In this document: piece by piece, positions 34,767-43,172 of the stretch
How positions within the stretch are numbered: position 1 is the stretch's first letter
Layout: each line of letters opens with the position of its first letter
From: JAFGSI01 sp041287425
GTDB lineage: Bacteria > Chloroflexota > Anaerolineae > Anaerolineales > Villigracilaceae
Assembly: GCA_041287425.1 (NCBI GenBank)
Contig: JBEULG010000019.1
Span: forward strand, 1-64,000
Reading direction: 5' to 3'
DNA: 64,000 nucleotides
Notes under the pieces: model-generated
The model's input: only the letters and a program-made list of their open reading frames with translations
The model's database searches: none
What the model was told of the DNA's origin: nothing
Program-made: the position numbers and the translations under genes

Positions 34767-35896
34767 AAATCCGGCGTCTGAGTTTGCGCCTGTTCCTGTC
34801 CTATCTGGCGGTGATCGCCGTCACTTTGTTGGTGCTGGCGCTGGTCGTGCAGGTTTCTTTGCCGGGGGTCTATGGCCGCCACATGGGGGTGATGCAGGGC
34901 GGCGCGCCCGGCATGGGGATAGGGCGCGGCGCGGGCGGCGCGATGCTGTATGAGAGTTTCCGCGCCAGTTTTGCCGAAGCGCTGACCTGGGCCGGCCTGG
35001 TCGCTCTGGGGGTTGCTCTGCTCGTCAGTTGGCTCATCAGCCGGCGGCTGTCGGCGCCCATCCAGGCGATGACCGCTGCCAGCCAGCGCATCAGCGAAGG
35101 GAACTACGCCGAGCGTGTTCCGCCAGGCGGCCTGGACGAAATCGGCACGCTGGCGGAGAGTTTCAACCGCATGGCGGGCAAACTGGCTCAGACCGAGGCG
35201 CTGCGCCGCCAGTTGATCGGCGATGTGGCCCATGAGTTGCGCACCCCGCTGACGGCCATCAAGGGTTCGCTGGAAGGGCTGGCAGATGGCGTCCTGCCTG
35301 CCAACGCCGAGACGTTTGCTCAACTGGGCGAGGAGGCCGACCGCCTGAGCCGGCTGGTGGACGATTTGCAGGAACTGTCGCGGGTCGAGGCGGGCGCCTA
35401 TCGCCTGGACCTGGCGCCGGTCTCGATGCAGGCGGTGGTCGAGATGGCCCGCCGCCGCCTGGCGCGCTCGTTCGAGGCGAAGGGTGTGGCGTTGAAAGTC
35501 GAGGTCCCGGCGGCAGAGGCTGTAGTGCAGGCCGATGCCGACCGCATCGGTCAGGTGTTGACGAATCTGCTTGGCAACGCGTTGCAATACACACCTGCCG
35601 GCGGGCAGGTGACCGTCCGGCTGGAGGCGGAGTCCGCCCAGGCGCGCCTCTCGGTGACGGATACCGGCATCGGCATTCCTCCCGAACATCTACCCCACAT
35701 TTTCGACCGTTTCTATCGGGTAGACAAATCTCGTTCGCGGCGTGCCGGTGGCGGGGCGGGCATCGGCCTGACGATTGCCCGTCATCTGGTGGAGGCGCAC
35801 GGGGGGCGAATCTGGGCCGAAAGCGAAGGGGAGGGGCGGGGGAGCCGTTTCACTTTTACCCTTCCATTGGCGGCTGTCCGGCGAAGCGATTCGTGA
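34763..35896 (+). CDS. Membrane sensor histidine kinase (BaeS/PhoR-like)
   Basis: 377 residues. Two transmembrane helices (residues ~9-32 and ~76-95) enclose a short extracellular loop of about 45 residues that is rich in Gly and Met (YGRHMGVMQGGAPGMGIGRG). Then HAMP (~95-147; LSAPIQAMTAASQRISEGNY), HisKA with H157 in VAHELRTPLTAIKG, and HATPase with N-box NALQYTPAGG, G1 DTGIGIPPEHL and G2 GIGLTIARHL. It phosphorylates the response regulator encoded immediately upstream. The loop is too short for a large ligand domain, so it may sense the membrane, a metal ion or a partner protein. Confidence 0.93.
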   Translation: MKIRRLSLRLFLSYLAVIAVTLLVLALVVQVSLPGVYGRHMGVMQGGAPGMGIGRGAGGAMLYESFRASFAEALTWAGLVALGVALLVSWLISRRLSAPIQAMTAASQRISEGNYAERVPPGGLDEIGTLAESFNRMAGKLAQTEALRRQLIGDVAHELRTPLTAIKGSLEGLADGVLPANAETFAQLGEEADRLSRLVDDLQELSRVEAGAYRLDLAPVSMQAVVEMARRRLARSFEAKGVALKVEVPAAEAVVQADADRIGQVLTNLLGNALQYTPAGGQVTVRLEAESAQARLSVTDTGIGIPPEHLPHIFDRFYRVDKSRSRRAGGGAGIGLTIARHLVEAHGGRIWAESEGEGRGSRFTFTLPLAAVRRSDS

Positions 35897-36001
35897 GCGC
35901 AGATCCGCTGCCTGGGCGGGCGCGCTGCTCAGGTCTCGTTCTGGCTTCGAGCGGCGCGGAGTTGTCATAGGGAGGCAATGAACAAAATCCCATCTCCCTG
36001 T

Positions 36002-36007
36002 TATACT
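36002..36007 (+). promoter_or_regulatory. Candidate -10 box of the PAS/GAF kinase gene
   Basis: TATACT with a -35-like TGAACA (35979-35984) 17 nt upstream. It is 32 nt before the chosen ATG. Confidence 0.4.
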
Positions 36008-36039
36008 TGTGTCGGAATCTTCAATGCTGGACGGGATTC

Positions 36040-39000
36040 ATGCCCGCAAAAACATCGACCGTCCCTGGGACTGTTTTGAAAGACGAAACGTTCCGCGCCC
36101 TGGTGGAGATGACGAGCGCGGCGGTGTTTGTATTTCGGGGGACGCGCTTGATTTATGTCAATCCTGCCGCCGAGAAGGTCAGCGGTTATTCGCGCTCCGA
36201 ATTGTTGAAAATGAATTTTTATGATCTGGCGCCGGCAGGGAACAAGAAATCCATCCGTAACTGGGCGCTGGACTTGCAGCGCGGCGAGGAGGTGCCGACC
36301 CGCGGCGTGATCAAGATTCATACCCGCCAGGGGGAAGAACGCTGGCTGGATATGTCCATGGGGCGCATGATGCTGGAGGGCGAACAGGTTGGTTATGGGA
36401 CGGCGCTCGACGTCACCGAGCAGAAGCGCGCCGAACTGTTGCAGGACGCCGTCTATCGGATTGCTCAGGCCGCCGACCAGACCCATAACCTGAACGATTT
36501 GTACGCCGCCCTGCATCAAATCATCGCCGAGGTGATGCCGGCAAAGAATTTCTACATCGCCTTGTATGATGCCAGCGAGGATATACTGTCCTTTCCGTAT
36601 TATGTAGATGAGTACGATCAGCCCGCTCCGTGTGCCAAAGCCGGCAAGGGCCTGACGGAGTACCTGCTGCGGACAGGCAAATCGCTGCTGTGCGACCCTG
36701 CGGTTCATCAGGCGCTGGAGGCCAGCGGCGAAATCGAACTGGTCGGCACGCCTTCGCCCATCTGGCTGGGAGTGCCGCTTGTCATCGGCAACCAGGTCAT
36801 CGGCGCGATGGTGGTGCAGGATTATCATGACCCCGGCGCTTTCGGCGAACGCGAGCAGCGTATTCTCGAATTCGTCTCTTTCCAGGTGGCCATGGCGATT
36901 CAGCGCAAGCGTGCCGAAGATGCCCTGCGGGAAAACGAAGCCCGTATCCGCCGCCGCGCTGACGAACTGACGGCCCTCTACGAGACCACCCGCGAGATTA
37001 CCACCGCCCAGCGCGATATCGAGGCTTTGATGCACACCATCGTGGAGCGCACCGCCTCCCTTCTGGGAGTTGCCGGCTGCTGCATTTATCTTTATGACCA
37101 CGAAAACAACCGAATGGAATTGATGGTGGCGCATGGCTATCAGGGCCGGGTGAGCCAGCGTTTCCCGGCCGGCGAGGGACTGATCGGCCAGGTGGCGCAG
37201 ACCTGCAAGCCGGTCATTGTGGACGACCTACGCCTCAGCGCATACGGCGGCGAAAGGACTGCAGAAATCCCCATCACGGCTGCCATGGCCGCCCCCATGC
37301 TCTATAGCAACGAGTTGATTGGGGCCATCCTGGTCTATGAGGTTGAGCGCCCGGATGGTAGCACCAACCGCCTCTATGGGCAGGCAGAGCTCGATTTGCT
37401 GAATTTCTTTGCCGGCGCGGCAGCCGGGGCAGTCCATAATGCCCGTTTGTTCGATGAGACCCGTCAACGGCTGATCGAACTGGAGGTCCTCTACCAGGCC
37501 AGTCTGGCGGCGGCGCAGATTCACAGCGTCAAGGCCGTCGCTCAGCGGATTGTGGACGCCCTGGGACAGTTGCTGCGTTGGACGGGTTCGATTTGGGTCA
37601 ACGACCAGGAGCATCAACGCCCCCTGATGCTGGCCTATTGCAACCTCGGCCTGACGGGCGAAGCCTGGCAGAACGAATTCGTCCGTGTCAGCAATTTAAT
37701 CACCTCCTACGAAGACGGCATCATTGGCTGGGTGTGCAAAAATGGACATGCCATCCGCACAGGCGATGTCCGCGCCGTTCCCTATTACACCGAGGCGACT
37801 CCCGAAACGCGTTCCGAATTGTGCGTGCCGCTCAAGGTTGGCGGCAAGATCATCGGATGTATCAATGTCGAAAGTCCCGAACCGAACGCCTTCAGCGAAC
37901 ATGATGAGCGCCTGTTGATTACAATTGCCAATCAGGCTGCTGTGGCGATCGAGAACGCCCGGCTGTTTGGGGAGACCCGCCGGCGGGCGATTCGACAGGC
38001 AGCCCTGAACACCATCATCACCGCCGCGGCGCGTCCCGAGACCGGGCTGGAGTCATTGCTGGAGATGGCCCTCGACCAATTGCTGCAGGCACTGGGCCTG
38101 GATAGCGGCGCGATGTGGTTGGGCTGGTCGCCGTTTACCGTCCAACGGGTGGTAACGCGCGGCGTCCCGCTGGATATCCACCTGACGCTGGGGAATGCCG
38201 CCGCCGATGGACATTTAGACCTGGAACACCCGCTCGTCGTCGCTGACTGGAGCAAGGAACACAGCCCGCCGGCTCGCTTTTTTGTCTCCATCGGCGTGCG
38301 GGCTTCGATTTTTCTCCCTCTCCAGACGGGCAGCACTTGCCTGGGCGGGTTGATGGTCAATTCGGCGACCTCGCGCGCCTGGACGACCGATGATGTGACC
38401 TTCGCTCAGGCAGTCGCTCAGGAAATCTGTGCCAGTACTGAGCGTTCCCGCCTGTTCGAGGAAACCCGTGCCCGTCTAGCCGAATTAGAATCCATCAACC
38501 GCATCTCTACGGCTTTTCGTCTGGCCAAGTCGCTCGATGAGATGATGCCCGAATTGCTGGACGAGACCTTGAAGGCGCTGGAGGCCGAAGCGGGCGGCAT
38601 TTGGCTTTATGATTCCCGCTCCGAGGTCCTCAAACAGGTGATCGGCCGCGGCTGGTGTACGCAAATTTCCCATCTTGAACTGCGGCGGGGAGAAAGCATC
38701 CCCGGCTCGGTCTTCGAGACGGGCGATATTTATTTCTCCGCCGATGTGGCTGCCGACGCGCTTACGCCCTCTCCTTTGCGCGGCAGCCTGCCGGCGCGCT
38801 GGCACGCTGTGTGTGTCCCCATTCGGGCTGAACAAGAGACGATTGGCGCTTTTCTGGTGTCGACGCCGGGGCGGGAGTTCGAATCGCAGGACGCTCGCTT
38901 GCTGGTGACGCTGGCAGAAATCGCCGGCAACACCATTCAACGCATGCGTCTTTACGAGCAGACCCAGCGTCACGCCATCGAGTTGGAAGAACGGGTAGCC

Positions 39001-39747
39001 GAGCGGACCACCGATTTGATCGCCGCCCTGCGCAAAGCCCAAGAGGCCGACCGCCTCAAGTCCGAATTCATTGCCAACGTCAATCATGAATTGCGGACGC
39101 CCTTGACCAATTTGCTGCTCTATTATCAGATGCTGCGCGCCCAGCCGAATGTGAAAACCGAGGAGCGTCTGGATGTCATCGGGCGCGAATTGAGCCGCCT
39201 GCGCATCTTGATTGAAGACTTGCTCAATCTGTCGCGCATGGACCTCGGCCAGGTGACGCCGGCTTTCAAGCCGCAGGACTTGAACGCCCTGATTCGCACC
39301 CTGGTGGACGACCGCCGTTCCCTGGCCGAAGAACGCGGCCTGACCCTGGAGATGAGTCTGCGGCCCGATTTGCCCCTGGTCTGGTTAGACGAATCCATGA
39401 TGGTGCAGGCAGTTTCCAACCTCCTGACGAATGCGCTCAATTACACTTTGAAAGGCGGGCGGGTCTCCGTTCGCACGGCGGTCGAACAGGCAGAAAACGA
39501 GATGTGGGCGTCCTTTTGCGTCGAAGATACCGGCCTGGGAATCAGCGAGGAAGATTTGCCGCATCTATTCGAGCGCTTTTACCGCGGCAAAGCCGGCCAC
39601 GAGTCCGGCGCCCCCGGCACGGGCTTGGGCCTGGCGATTGTCAAGCAGGTGGTTGAAATGCATCGCGGCCGCATCGAGGTCAGCGCGGGAGAGGGAGGGC
39701 GCGGCGCCCGCTTCACGGTCTATCTGCCGCTTGCCGCCCAGGGGTAA
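36040..39747 (+). CDS. Large cytosolic PAS/multi-GAF sensor histidine kinase
   Basis: 1235 residues without membrane helix. Domains: PAS (~15-127; VFVFRGTRLIYVNPAAEKVSG is broken here at SGY), then five GAF modules at about 137-290, 307-475, 480-648, 655-810 and 820-975, a coiled coil (IELEERVAERTTDLIAAL), HisKA with H1016 in NVNHELRTPL, and an HATPase domain with NALNYTLKGG, DTGLGISEEDL and GTGLGLAIVK. GAF modules bind small molecules, tetrapyrroles or cyclic nucleotides; no phytochrome-type Cys motif is obvious. No response regulator is adjacent, so it is an orphan. ATG 36040 is used; an in-frame TTG 11 codons upstream overlaps the -10 box. Confidence 0.93.
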   Translation: MPAKTSTVPGTVLKDETFRALVEMTSAAVFVFRGTRLIYVNPAAEKVSGYSRSELLKMNFYDLAPAGNKKSIRNWALDLQRGEEVPTRGVIKIHTRQGEERWLDMSMGRMMLEGEQVGYGTALDVTEQKRAELLQDAVYRIAQAADQTHNLNDLYAALHQIIAEVMPAKNFYIALYDASEDILSFPYYVDEYDQPAPCAKAGKGLTEYLLRTGKSLLCDPAVHQALEASGEIELVGTPSPIWLGVPLVIGNQVIGAMVVQDYHDPGAFGEREQRILEFVSFQVAMAIQRKRAEDALRENEARIRRRADELTALYETTREITTAQRDIEALMHTIVERTASLLGVAGCCIYLYDHENNRMELMVAHGYQGRVSQRFPAGEGLIGQVAQTCKPVIVDDLRLSAYGGERTAEIPITAAMAAPMLYSNELIGAILVYEVERPDGSTNRLYGQAELDLLNFFAGAAAGAVHNARLFDETRQRLIELEVLYQASLAAAQIHSVKAVAQRIVDALGQLLRWTGSIWVNDQEHQRPLMLAYCNLGLTGEAWQNEFVRVSNLITSYEDGIIGWVCKNGHAIRTGDVRAVPYYTEATPETRSELCVPLKVGGKIIGCINVESPEPNAFSEHDERLLITIANQAAVAIENARLFGETRRRAIRQAALNTIITAAARPETGLESLLEMALDQLLQALGLDSGAMWLGWSPFTVQRVVTRGVPLDIHLTLGNAAADGHLDLEHPLVVADWSKEHSPPARFFVSIGVRASIFLPLQTGSTCLGGLMVNSATSRAWTTDDVTFAQAVAQEICASTERSRLFEETRARLAELESINRISTAFRLAKSLDEMMPELLDETLKALEAEAGGIWLYDSRSEVLKQVIGRGWCTQISHLELRRGESIPGSVFETGDIYFSADVAADALTPSPLRGSLPARWHAVCVPIRAEQETIGAFLVSTPGREFESQDARLLVTLAEIAGNTIQRMRLYEQTQRHAIELEERVAERTTDLIAALRKAQEADRLKSEFIANVNHELRTPLTNLLLYYQMLRAQPNVKTEERLDVIGRELSRLRILIEDLLNLSRMDLGQVTPAFKPQDLNALIRTLVDDRRSLAEERGLTLEMSLRPDLPLVWLDESMMVQAVSNLLTNALNYTLKGGRVSVRTAVEQAENEMWASFCVEDTGLGISEEDLPHLFERFYRGKAGHESGAPGTGLGLAIVKQVVEMHRGRIEVSAGEGGRGARFTVYLPLAAQG

Positions 39748-39873
39748 TTCGATTAACGGCCTTACCGGGAATAACCGCCAGGACGCCGAGAACGTCCAGG
39801 GCGCCCTGAATTTGCCCAGCCAAGCCCTGGCGTTTTGGCGGTGAAGGTGAGAAAATGAAAAAGCGTTGGTCAG

Positions 39874-39947
39874 CGCCCCCGGCGAGGCTCGAACTCGCGG
39901 CCACTGGATTCGAAGTCCATTACTCTATCCGACTGAGCTACGGGGGC
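39874..39947 (-). tRNA. tRNA-Arg (anticodon TCG)
   Basis: 74 nt on the minus strand. Acceptor stem GCCCCCG/CGGGGGC with discriminator G; D arm GCTC-GAGT; anticodon loop CTTCGAA gives TCG, reading CGA (and CGG by wobble); T arm GCGAG-TTCGAGC-CTCGC. CCA is not encoded. The position 27-43 pair is A-G. Confidence 0.95.
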
Positions 39948-39985
39948 TGGCGGCGGAATTATACCCGAAAATGGCGAAACCGGCC

Positions 39986-40014
39986 TTGCTTCATTCTGGA
40001 ACGCATGTTATAAT
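39986..40014 (+). promoter_or_regulatory. Promoter of rplS
   Basis: -35 TTGCTT (39986-39991), 17-nt spacer, -10 TATAAT (40009-40014). The leader to the ATG at 40063 is about 42 nt. Confidence 0.65.
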
Positions 40015-40062
40015 CCCGCTCCGCGCCGGTCGGCGGCAGTTTTCATGTAAGGATGATGAGAA

Positions 40063-40410
40063 ATGATTGACCTGAACAAAAACTTTGGCTTGGAAAGCAA
40101 TCCGAATATCCCCGAATTGCAGCCCGGGGATACGGTCAGCGTTCATGTGCGCATCAAAGAAGGCGGGCGTGAGCGCATTCAGGAATTCAAGGGCATTGTT
40201 ATCCGCCTGCGCAAGGGCGGCAACAACGCCAATTTCACCGTGCGCCGCACCGCCAGCAACGGCATTGGCGTGGAGCGCACCTTCCTGCTTCACTCGCCGC
40301 GCATCGACAAGGTGGTGGTCGAGCGCCATGCCCGCGTCCGCCGGGCGCAGTTGTACTTCCTGCGCGGGCGGACCGGTAAACGGGCTACTCTCAAGCAGAA
40401 GTTCGATTGA
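40063..40410 (+). CDS. rplS: 50S ribosomal protein L19
   Basis: 115 residues, standard length. PGDTVSVHVRIKEGGRERIQ, FKGIVIRLRKGGNNANFTVR, ASNGIGVERTFLLHSPRID and RRAQLYFLRGRTGKRATLK are the family blocks. L19 lies at the interface with the small subunit. The neighbours differ from the common rpsP-rimM-trmD-rplS cluster: here rplS is transcribed alone, with its own promoter and terminator. Confidence 0.97.
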   Translation: MIDLNKNFGLESNPNIPELQPGDTVSVHVRIKEGGRERIQEFKGIVIRLRKGGNNANFTVRRTASNGIGVERTFLLHSPRIDKVVVERHARVRRAQLYFLRGRTGKRATLKQKFD

Positions 40411-40432
40411 GCCTTCTTTTTGGCAGTACAAT

Positions 40433-40460
40433 AAAAGGGTGCAGAGTTCTGCGCCCTTTT
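40433..40460 (+). terminator. Terminator after rplS
   Basis: AAAAGGGTGCAG and CTGCGCCCTTTT form a 12-bp stem with one G-T pair and a 4-nt loop, followed by CTCTTTT. The A/T-rich base gives the U tract. A second role for the C26 gene leader is possible because that gene starts 20 nt later. Confidence 0.75.
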
Positions 40461-40479
40461 CTCTTTTGAGGCGAAGCCG

Positions 40480-41208
40480 ATGCCCCTCCCGCTGATTGGT
40501 CTGACCACCTATAACCAGGAAAACCGGCATGGTTACCCGATTGCTGCGCTGATGCATCAATACATTCGGGCCATTGGCGAGGCTGGCGGCGTGCCGGTTC
40601 TGATTCCTTCGGGACTTGACCGGCGCAGTATCCAGAGCCTGACAGCCCGCCTGGACGGTTTTCTGTTTACCGGTGGGGGCGACATTCAGGTGAGCCTGTA
40701 TGGCGGACGGGTGCATCCCCGCCTGACCGACCTCGACCCCGCCCGCGATGCCCTCGAACTCGAGCTGGCAAAGTCGGTCACCGAAGCCGGCAAACCGTTC
40801 CTCGGCATTTGCCGCGGCTTTCAACTCATCAATGTCGCTTTTGGTGGCAGTCTCTACGAAGACATTGCCGACCAGATGGCGGGGGCGATCAAACATGCCT
40901 ACGACTCGGCGACAGAGCGCACCCTCCTGGCCCATGAGGTTCGCATCGAGCCGACCTCGCGCCTGGGCGCCCTTCTCGGAGAGAGACGGTTGCAAGTCAA
41001 CAGTTTACATCACCAGGGCGCCAGGGATGTCCCTCCGCCGCTGCGCCCGGTCGCTTTTGCCCCGGATGGATTGGTGGAGGCCCTGGAATTGGAGAACTAT
41101 CCTTTCGGCGTGGCCGTCCAGTGGCATCCCGAATGGCTGACCGACCAGCCGGCCGCCCGGCGGCTGTTTCGGGCCTTCGTCCTGGCTGGGCGCGGGGAGA
41201 AGCAATGA
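40480..41208 (+). CDS. Class I glutamine amidotransferase-like hydrolase (peptidase C26, PuuD-like)
   Basis: 242 residues. Nucleophile C111 in LGICRGFQLINV, with H216 and E218 in QWHPEW, complete the triad. FTGGGDIQVSLYG near residue 65 and NSLHHQGARDV near 174 are typical for gamma-glutamyl-gamma-aminobutyrate hydrolases. PuuD releases GABA from its glutamyl conjugate in putrescine breakdown; other C26 members act on other gamma-glutamyl compounds, so the substrate is open. GAGGCGAAG precedes the ATG. One nucleotide separates it from murI, so both are co-translated. Confidence 0.9.
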   Translation: MPLPLIGLTTYNQENRHGYPIAALMHQYIRAIGEAGGVPVLIPSGLDRRSIQSLTARLDGFLFTGGGDIQVSLYGGRVHPRLTDLDPARDALELELAKSVTEAGKPFLGICRGFQLINVAFGGSLYEDIADQMAGAIKHAYDSATERTLLAHEVRIEPTSRLGALLGERRLQVNSLHHQGARDVPPPLRPVAFAPDGLVEALELENYPFGVAVQWHPEWLTDQPAARRLFRAFVLAGRGEKQ

Positions 41209-41209
41209 A

Positions 41210-42040
41210 ATGAGTTCGAATGCCCCCATCGGCGTGTTCGACTCGGGCGTCGGCGGCCTGTCGGTGCTGCGCGCCCTGCGCGCCCGGTTGCCGGCTGAGG
41301 CGGTTGTGTATTTCGCCGACCAGGGCCATGTCCCTTATGGGCCGCGTCCCCTGGAAGAAGTGCGCCGCTTTTCGGAAGCCATTACCCGTTTCCTCCTCTC
41401 TCAAGGCGCAAAATTGATTGTGGTGGCCTGCAATACGGCCTCGGCCGCGGCGTTGCACGGATTGCGCCAGACTTTTCCCGATATCCCCTTCGTCGGCATG
41501 GAGCCGGCCGTCAAACCGGCCGCTGAAACGACTCACACCGGCGTGGTCGGCGTCCTGGCCACCCCGGCGACTTTCCAGGGCGCGCTCTACGCCTCGGTTG
41601 TCGAGCGTTTTGCCAACGGGGTGACTCTGCTGCCACACACTTGCCCCGGCCTGGTGGGGCAAATCGAGCGCGGCGAACTGGATTCTCCGGAAACGCGCGC
41701 CATTCTGGAAGATGCGCTTTTGCCGATGCTGAAACGCGGCATTGATACGGTCGTGCTGGGCTGTACCCACTATCCATTCGTCATCCCGCTCATCGAACAA
41801 ATCGTCGGCCAGGGGGTGCGGGTCATTGACCCGGCTCCGGCGGTGGCGCGTCAGACGGCGCGCCTGCTTCAGGCGGCGGGTCAGCAGGCCGACCGCCGCG
41901 GGGCGGGGAAGATGCTTTTCTACACCAGCGGGGAAACCGAGGCGCTGGCCGCCCTGTTGCCGCGTCTTCTGGGTGAGACGGGCGAGGTTCGCCGCGCAGT
42001 TTGGAATGCGGCCGGGGAAATCGAACCGGCCGAGGCGTGA
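41210..42040 (+). CDS. murI: Glutamate racemase
   Basis: 276 residues; makes D-glutamate for peptidoglycan. The two catalytic cysteines are C74 (VVACNTASA) and C185 (LGCTHYPF); GVFDSGVGGLSVL at residues 8-20 carries the conserved Asp and Ser, and FADQGHVPYGPR the substrate loop. All standard positions are present. The presence of murI implies a peptidoglycan or D-Glu requirement. It ends 11 nt before the convergent CYTH gene. Confidence 0.96.
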   Translation: MSSNAPIGVFDSGVGGLSVLRALRARLPAEAVVYFADQGHVPYGPRPLEEVRRFSEAITRFLLSQGAKLIVVACNTASAAALHGLRQTFPDIPFVGMEPAVKPAAETTHTGVVGVLATPATFQGALYASVVERFANGVTLLPHTCPGLVGQIERGELDSPETRAILEDALLPMLKRGIDTVVLGCTHYPFVIPLIEQIVGQGVRVIDPAPAVARQTARLLQAAGQQADRRGAGKMLFYTSGETEALAALLPRLLGETGEVRRAVWNAAGEIEPAEA

Positions 42041-42051
42041 CCGCGCCAGGG

Positions 42052-42663
42052 TCAATCGGCCGGCAGAACCCCCAGGTCGGTCGCTATGATGCTCAGGCCC
42101 TCGAAGTTGGCGAAGGTCAGGTCGCGGCATGTCAGGCGGCGTTTTCGGCGCACCTTTTCGAACAGATGCAGGTAACTGGCCGGGATGCGCCTGTCCCATG
42201 CCAGGCCCAGGTCTTCGGCCGCCCGCCGTATCGAAGCGGCATCCTCGCCTTCGATTTCGACAAAGGCGCCAAAGGGCAACTCGTCGAGCATGATTTCCCG
42301 ACCGTTCAGGGCATAGATGGCTCGATATTTTTCGTACAGGACGACGACCTGGAATCCCAGCGCCTCCAGCAGGGCGCGGGCGGCGCTTGCCTCGCTCAGG
42401 CTGAGCTCGATTTCTTGGCGGGCGCGCACGCCGCGGCGCGTTGCGCCGGGGCCTTTGTAGGTCAGGCGGGGCGGCTCGCCCGTCGTCGTCCGCAGGCGCA
42501 GGACACGGTCTGCCCGGCTCAGGCTGCCGTCGGCCAGGTCGAAGCGCAGGTTGACCTCGTGGGCACGTTCCCGCCTCAGGACGGCGCCCAGCCCCTCCAG
42601 GCGCTCGGCAATCGGCGGCAGGGAGCGCACGTAGAATTTGACCTCGATTTCCTCGAACGTCAT
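42052..42663 (-). CDS. CYTH-domain protein (class IV adenylate cyclase/triphosphatase family)
   Basis: 203 residues. The N-terminal EIEVKF is the ExExK metal-binding signature of the CYTH triphosphate-tunnel fold. Further charged strands (VLRLRTTTGEPPRLTYKGP, ARQEIELSL, EKYRAIYALNGREIMLDELP, GAFVEIEGED) supply the tunnel Arg, Lys and Glu residues. CYTH members include CyaB-type adenylate cyclase, thiamine triphosphatase and polyphosphatases, and sequence alone does not separate these. The ATG follows the BCCP stop by 1 nt, so it is the last gene of the carboxylase operon. Confidence 0.9.
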   Translation of the reverse strand: MTFEEIEVKFYVRSLPPIAERLEGLGAVLRRERAHEVNLRFDLADGSLSRADRVLRLRTTTGEPPRLTYKGPGATRRGVRARQEIELSLSEASAARALLEALGFQVVVLYEKYRAIYALNGREIMLDELPFGAFVEIEGEDAASIRRAAEDLGLAWDRRIPASYLHLFEKVRRKRRLTCRDLTFANFEGLSIIATDLGVLPAD

Positions 42664-42664
42664 C

Positions 42665-43162
42665 TCATATCACACTGAGCAGGGTTTGTTTTTGCTCGAC
42701 GCTCTCGCCCACCCGAACGCGAATCCGCGTCACCTTGCCGGGGCGCGGCGAGCGCAGTTCGTTCTGCATCTTCATCGACTCGAGAATCGCCAGCACCTGG
42801 CCTTTTTTGACTTCCTCGCCCTCCTGGACGGCTATCGAGACGATCAGCCCCGGCATAGGCGCTTTCAGGTGGAATTCGCCCGTTTCGGCGATGGGCGCGC
42901 CGGCTGCTCTGCTCAGGCGCTTTTCGCGTTCCTCCTCGACCCTGACCTCGTATTGCTGGCCAATCAGCAGCACTTGCCAGGCATCTCCCTCAGGGTAGAT
43001 GTAGGCCTCGTAGGATTTGCCGTCGATAATCAGCGAATAGACTGGTTGATTGCCGATGGCGACGAAGTCCACCTCCTGCACCGCGCCGTTCAAGCGGATG
43101 TGGCGCTCGTCGATGACCTCGACCGGATACTCGTTTCCATTGACCGTAGCGATATACTTCAT
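42665..43162 (-). CDS. Biotin carboxyl carrier protein/subunit
   Basis: 165 residues. The C-terminal ~75 residues form the biotinyl domain with ESMKMQNEL, biotin attached at K131. The first ~85 residues are a beta-rich region (YPVEVIDERHIRLNGAVQEV, YSLIIDGKSYEAYIYPEG) as in separate BCCP subunits of propionyl-CoA or acetyl-CoA carboxylases. It carries carboxybiotin between the two enzymes encoded upstream. GAGGAGG precedes the ATG. Operon order: membrane protein, carboxyltransferase, biotin carboxylase, this gene, CYTH. Confidence 0.94.
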   Translation of the reverse strand: MKYIATVNGNEYPVEVIDERHIRLNGAVQEVDFVAIGNQPVYSLIIDGKSYEAYIYPEGDAWQVLLIGQQYEVRVEEEREKRLSRAAGAPIAETGEFHLKAPMPGLIVSIAVQEGEEVKKGQVLAILESMKMQNELRSPRPGKVTRIRVRVGESVEQKQTLLSVI

Positions 43163-43172
43163 GCCGGCCTCC

